Below, piece by piece: positions 60,701 to 64,000 of a DNA stretch of 64,000 nt. The DNA is taken from the NCBI RefSeq assembly GCF_000013865.1, contig NC_007949.1, positions 296,406-360,405 of the forward strand, given 5' to 3'. The notes under the pieces are model-generated. The model worked only from the letters and a program-made list of their open reading frames with translations, was not told the DNA's origin and did not search any database. Numbering within the stretch: the first letter of the stretch is position 1; each line of letters begins with the position of its first letter. The position numbers and the translations under genes were made by a program. This stretch comes from Polaromonas sp. JS666 (lineage in GTDB: Bacteria; Pseudomonadota; Gammaproteobacteria; Burkholderiales; Burkholderiaceae_C).

Positions 60701-61147
60701 ATGCCGCTTCTTGTCACATCGTTCTTCATGGCAATGATGGCACTTCTGGTCGCACTCCATGTGCCTGCACAGGAGAATCAATACATGTCCGCCAAGGCCA
60801 GTGTCGCCGCGACTGACGTGCTTGCCTATCGAGAAGAACTCATTAACTACCTCAACTCCAATACCGGCTTCTCGGGTGCTGTGAGCGACAGCCAGATTAC
60901 GCCCCTCTGGGGTCATCAGCGTAGGACAAACTGGTCGAACATTGTCTCCAACGGAACCTTGTTTGTCTATGAAGTCACTCCATCCCCGGAGACTTTGCTG
61001 CTCGACACGATTTACACAAAAACATCAAAGTCTTTCATGGTCGGACGGAGTTCGTCAGGCACTTTGGTAAGTGCCAATGGCCTGTCGACGGGGATCACGA
61101 TTCCAGCCTTAGTCCCGAACGGTTCAATTGTCATTGTTGGAAAGTAA
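60701..61147 (+). CDS. pilM: PilM-family pilus biogenesis protein
   Basis: This is 148 residues. An N-terminal membrane/signal segment (LLVTSFFMAMMALLVALHVP) is followed by YREELINYLNSNTGFSGAVS and a short beta domain, as in PilM of IncI-type thin pili. Its function is not known beyond a need for pilus assembly. In R64 it precedes pilN; here it lies between two retraction-type ATPase genes. Confidence 0.78.
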   Translation: MPLLVTSFFMAMMALLVALHVPAQENQYMSAKASVAATDVLAYREELINYLNSNTGFSGAVSDSQITPLWGHQRRTNWSNIVSNGTLFVYEVTPSPETLLLDTIYTKTSKSFMVGRSSSGTLVSANGLSTGITIPALVPNGSIVIVGK

Positions 61148-61149
61148 AC

Positions 61150-62256
61150 ATGGATCAAGATAGTTCTGCACAGTCCGCTGCCGCCACCATCAGAGCACTT
61201 CTCACAGTGGTGGATAGTGAGATGCCCTTTAGTGACATTCTCGTGTCCGCTGACGAGCCCGTCATGCTTCGAAATGCCAGTGGTTGGACACCGTTTCCAG
61301 ACAGCGCCTATAGCAATGATGACATCGAGTTTATTCTGTCGGCAATGGAGCCTGACTGGCAGTCCTTGCTTACTAATACCGGTGGCTTCAGCCGTCCGTA
61401 CCTGGTTGGCAGTTGGCGCTTGCGGGTGACTGCGTACCTGGCCAACCGCGGCGACAAGAAAATGTTGTCCATACGGCGGACGCCTGTAACCCCCATGCCG
61501 CTTGAAAAGACAGGTCTCTCCCCGTCTGTGAAATTGATGGTGGAGAACCCCAAAGGCTTGATATTGCTTTCCGGTCCTACTGGGTCCGGAAAGACGACGA
61601 CCATGGCTGCGCTCATTGACTACATCAATTCAACCAGAAGCGCGCATGTGGTCACGATCGAAGATCCGATTGAGTATGAATTCGTTCGCAACAAGTCTGT
61701 GTTTTCACAGCGCGAGGTTGGGGCCGATACGCCGTCGTTTTTCGAGGGTATGCGTGGCGCGATGCGTCAACGGCCGGATGTGATTGTTATCGGCGAAATT
61801 CGTGACCGAGATACTGCGGAAAATGCAATTCTCGCAGGGGAGTCTGGGCATCTCGTGATCGCAACCCTGCATGCCAGTTCTGCCTACGGGGCAGTGCAGA
61901 AATTGGTGTCGTTTTTCCCTGGTGAAGAGCTGGCCAGGACTGCCGGCTTAGCGACATCCTTGATGGGTGTGGTTCATCATGCAATCGTCCCGACGGTCGA
62001 CAAGCTTACCGGTGTGTTGGCCTCCGAGCTCTTGTTCAATCATCATCAAGGGTTTTCGGCAAACCTCACCGATCCCCACAAAGTAAATAGGGAGCTTGAG
62101 GATCCGACGGACAAGATTTCCCGTTCCATGGCCGCAAGCCTGGTTGATCTGGTCAGGGCGGCAAAGATCTCAAAATCTGACGCGTTGAGGAGTGTCGCGG
62201 GTCAGGGCGCCGTCTGGAAACAAGTGAATGAGCGATTGAACTCTGTAAAGGTGTGA
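61150..62256 (+). CDS. PilT-type pilus retraction ATPase
   Basis: This is 368 residues. An N-terminal PAS-like domain (about 10-110, with FSDILVSADEPVMLRN) is followed by the ATPase: LLSGPTGSGKTTT (139-151), VTIEDPIEYEF, VIVIGEIRDRDTAENAILAG and the His box IATLHASSA, the PilT signature set. It should drive pilus disassembly. I leave the symbol empty because 'pilT' in IncI nomenclature denotes a transglycosylase. It starts three bases after pilM. Confidence 0.88.
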   Translation: MDQDSSAQSAAATIRALLTVVDSEMPFSDILVSADEPVMLRNASGWTPFPDSAYSNDDIEFILSAMEPDWQSLLTNTGGFSRPYLVGSWRLRVTAYLANRGDKKMLSIRRTPVTPMPLEKTGLSPSVKLMVENPKGLILLSGPTGSGKTTTMAALIDYINSTRSAHVVTIEDPIEYEFVRNKSVFSQREVGADTPSFFEGMRGAMRQRPDVIVIGEIRDRDTAENAILAGESGHLVIATLHASSAYGAVQKLVSFFPGEELARTAGLATSLMGVVHHAIVPTVDKLTGVLASELLFNHHQGFSANLTDPHKVNRELEDPTDKISRSMAASLVDLVRAAKISKSDALRSVAGQGAVWKQVNERLNSVKV

Positions 62257-62259
62257 CAA

Positions 62260-63903
62260 ATGTCAAAGTTTTACACAAAGAACTCGCAGCGCGGTCTAAC
62301 TCTCCTTGAGGTCATCGTTAGCCTGGCCATCGTGTCGTCGGCGTCGATTGGCCTGTATGCGGTTGCGGATCAGTTTTCCAACGACACCAAAGTTACAGTG
62401 GCTGCAAGTCAGGTCCGAGCCTTCGGCGATGCAGCGCGCGCCTACATCAAGGACAACTATGCGTCTATCCAGGCCGTAGCAACGCCAACGACACCCGCGC
62501 TGATTGACGTTCCTACTCTCATCGCAGCAGGAAACCTGACTACGGGATTTTTGTCGACGAATGCATATGGGCAAAGCATGTGCGCACTGGTCCTGGAGCC
62601 AACCGCCAACCGCTTGCAGGCAATGGTGGTGAGTGAAGGAGGCCAAACCGTAGACGACCTTTCTCTGGGCAGCATGGCCGCTGTGATCGGCGGCAGCGGT
62701 GGTGGCACCTACGCGTCTGCTCCCTCTACTATTCGTGGTGCGGTCGGCGGTTGGGCCATTGCTACGGCGACCTTTGATAACCTCGTCAACAATGTGAACC
62801 GAAAGTGCGATGGCACGGCCGGCAACGTTCGAGTTGCAGCCGGGCGCCCAGCCATGGCCCTTTGGTTTGAGAATGGTGACACTTCATCAGCGTTCTTGGC
62901 TCGCGACCCTATACCTGGTCGCCCGGAGCTTAACCAGATGAACACACCCATCGTGATGAACTCCGTTCAAACAGCAGGTGGCGCTTGCTCCAGCGTCGGA
63001 GCCATTGCGCAGGATGGCGCGGGCGGGATTCTGAGTTGCCAGGCCGGGTTGTGGAAGGCCCCCGGCGACGGGAAGTGTGTTTCCACGACTTCGGATCTGA
63101 ATAACCTGCAAACTGATGGCCGATGCTACAACGGAGTGGCGCTACCCAACTCACCAGCTGGCGGGGACTGGGTTTTCGTGGAGGTCTATCGACATACAAA
63201 CACCGCTAACTATTACGCTGCACAGAGGGTGGTGGGGATGACCGGTGCTGCGGTTGGGCGGGTTTGGCAGCGAAACCAACAGTCGGCCACGGCTAGTGGC
63301 GGTTGGAGTGCCTGGGTGCAGCAAGCCGATCCGAGTATCAATATTGCTAACAACCAAATCCTCGGATCTGGCTCACAGGGTAGTTATGGCGCCACGACGA
63401 TAGCGGGGCAGAAAAATGGATGGACTGGCGTTGAGTTCCGAGATTCCAGCGGGAATTATCAGATCAACCAGATGACCAATCGCAGCAACATTGGCTACTA
63501 CGATATCGCGTCTGGACGGTGGCTGAATTATTCGGATGTTCAAGGAAACCAGACGCTCGATCAAACCGCTGACATGGGTTCTGGGCGTCTTAATCCGGGT
63601 TGGGCGGTAGAGACTTGGGGGTGCTCGACAGGCCAGATCGCAAAGGCTGCGTATACCATCGCCGATGGCTGGGCTTACAACGGGAAAACCTTATCTTGCG
63701 TGAACGGCATTTGGAAAGCCGCCGGCGGTGGCGGCGTCGGAACGATTAATACCGGCGGACAATACAGAAGCCCGTCGGCGGAGCTTTATTTCTACATGTG
63801 CGTTGTCGGATTCGGTAACCAACTCCCTGGATATATGGCGTCTTGTCCCGCTGGAACCGGGTCCGTCCTGACTGGCTATTGCACCAATGGCTGTGGTGGC
63901 TGA
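62260..63903 (+). CDS. pilV: PilV-like minor pilin/adhesin with modular C-terminus
   Basis: This is 547 residues. A prepilin site QRG|LTLLEV (cleavage after Gly12, Glu at +5) and N-terminal helix begin a PilV-like shaft. Two similar modules follow: GACSSVGAIAQDGAGGILSC with GLWKAP (about 240-267), and WGCSTGQIAKA with LSCVNGIWKAAGGGG (about 451-491). Between them VFVEVYRHTNTANYYAAQRV with GRVWQRN and GGWSAWVQQ resembles a tail-fibre 'pyocin knob' (about 303-350). After GGGGVGTINTGGQ the short tail is Cys/Gly-rich, like the exchangeable ends of shufflon PilV proteins. I see no shufflon repeat in the 97 bases left before the window edge. It is the pilus-tip protein that would select recipients. 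Confidence 0.82.
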   Translation: MSKFYTKNSQRGLTLLEVIVSLAIVSSASIGLYAVADQFSNDTKVTVAASQVRAFGDAARAYIKDNYASIQAVATPTTPALIDVPTLIAAGNLTTGFLSTNAYGQSMCALVLEPTANRLQAMVVSEGGQTVDDLSLGSMAAVIGGSGGGTYASAPSTIRGAVGGWAIATATFDNLVNNVNRKCDGTAGNVRVAAGRPAMALWFENGDTSSAFLARDPIPGRPELNQMNTPIVMNSVQTAGGACSSVGAIAQDGAGGILSCQAGLWKAPGDGKCVSTTSDLNNLQTDGRCYNGVALPNSPAGGDWVFVEVYRHTNTANYYAAQRVVGMTGAAVGRVWQRNQQSATASGGWSAWVQQADPSINIANNQILGSGSQGSYGATTIAGQKNGWTGVEFRDSSGNYQINQMTNRSNIGYYDIASGRWLNYSDVQGNQTLDQTADMGSGRLNPGWAVETWGCSTGQIAKAAYTIADGWAYNGKTLSCVNGIWKAAGGGGVGTINTGGQYRSPSAELYFYMCVVGFGNQLPGYMASCPAGTGSVLTGYCTNGCGG

Positions 63904-63924
63904 GAATCGCGCTGAACCTGTAAA

Positions 63925-63949
63925 AGGGGCCGCGTAGCGGCCCTATTTT
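63925..63949 (+). terminator. Rho-independent terminator after pilV
   Basis: AGGG-GCCGC pairs with GCGGC-CCT around GTA, followed by ATTTT. It ends the pil operon 22 bases after the stop. The last 50 bases of the window show no gene. Confidence 0.8.
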
Positions 63950-64000
63950 CTAGTGCAATGCTCAACTACTGATAGTTGTGCCTTGAGCCTCGCGATCGAT

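Noticed and set aside
63904..64000. Shufflon repeat downstream of pilV
   Set aside because: The remaining 97 bases hold a terminator and no sequence like the known 19-bp shufflon repeat.
1..64000. CRISPR arrays and rRNA genes
   Set aside because: No regularly spaced direct repeats and no rRNA-like sequence were noticed.

Overview
The window looks like part of a large mobile element (an integrative conjugative element or a big conjugative plasmid) in a betaproteobacterium, most likely Burkholderiales/Comamonadaceae. The grounds are moderately GC-rich coding sequence, a Bug/TctC-type receptor, a small protein resembling the BPSL0761 family, a class II ribonucleotide reductase, and IS21, IS3, ISL3, IS30 and IS1182 family elements. 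All assignments come from reading motifs and family resemblance; no database search was run.

Left part (1-14.2 kb): IS-rich flank with metabolic genes. It holds an AhpD-like fragment at the edge, a secreted non-specific nuclease, an IS30 remnant, a complete IS21-family element (2008-4822), a LysR regulator divergent from a YeiH-type exporter, an exported HAL/PAL-fold protein that lacks the MIO-forming triad, a Bug-type receptor, an ornithine cyclodeaminase-family protein, a second binding-protein-like gene, an ISL3 fragment, and a complete IS3-family element (12614-13931) abutting a truncated BPSL0761-like gene.

Middle part (14.4-32.8 kb): a tyrosine integrase; then a forward 'backbone' (class II RNR, DUF3150 protein, CobT-like VWA protein, Toprim primase), each gene with a hairpin just before its ribosome binding site; and a reverse-oriented cargo block (18.5-24.0 kb) with an SRAP protein and a LexA box, a RES-domain protein, an IS1182 remnant, and a two-gene unit with a PD-(D/E)xK-like protein. 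A ClpP/crotonase-like exported protein follows, then a probable control switch: a repressor-like gene divergent from a FlhD-like/FlhC-like pair, which recalls SetR/SetCD of SXT-type elements. The palindrome ATTTGCAAAT occurs at least three times, next to the integrase, the RNR and this switch.

Right part (33-64 kb): one long forward transfer region. It begins with a MobH/TraI_2-like protein and a TraD coupling-type ATPase, both of which have lost canonical active-site residues, and a DUF4400 membrane protein. Next come a VirB/Trb-type IV secretion system (VirB11, B2, B3, B4, B5, B6, a membrane-anchored tandem AAA+ ATPase, VirB1, B8, B9, B10) and, with overlapping genes, a type IVb pilus system (TcpQ-like, PilN, O, P, Q, R, S, a PilT/PilU-like ATPase, PilM, PilT, PilV). 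The two machines meet in one protein (51181-52494) that fuses a VirB9-like domain, an OmpA-like domain and a TcpQ/PilL-like domain. This joint, together with the tandem AAA+ ATPase and the degenerate relaxase and coupling protein, is the most unusual content of the window.
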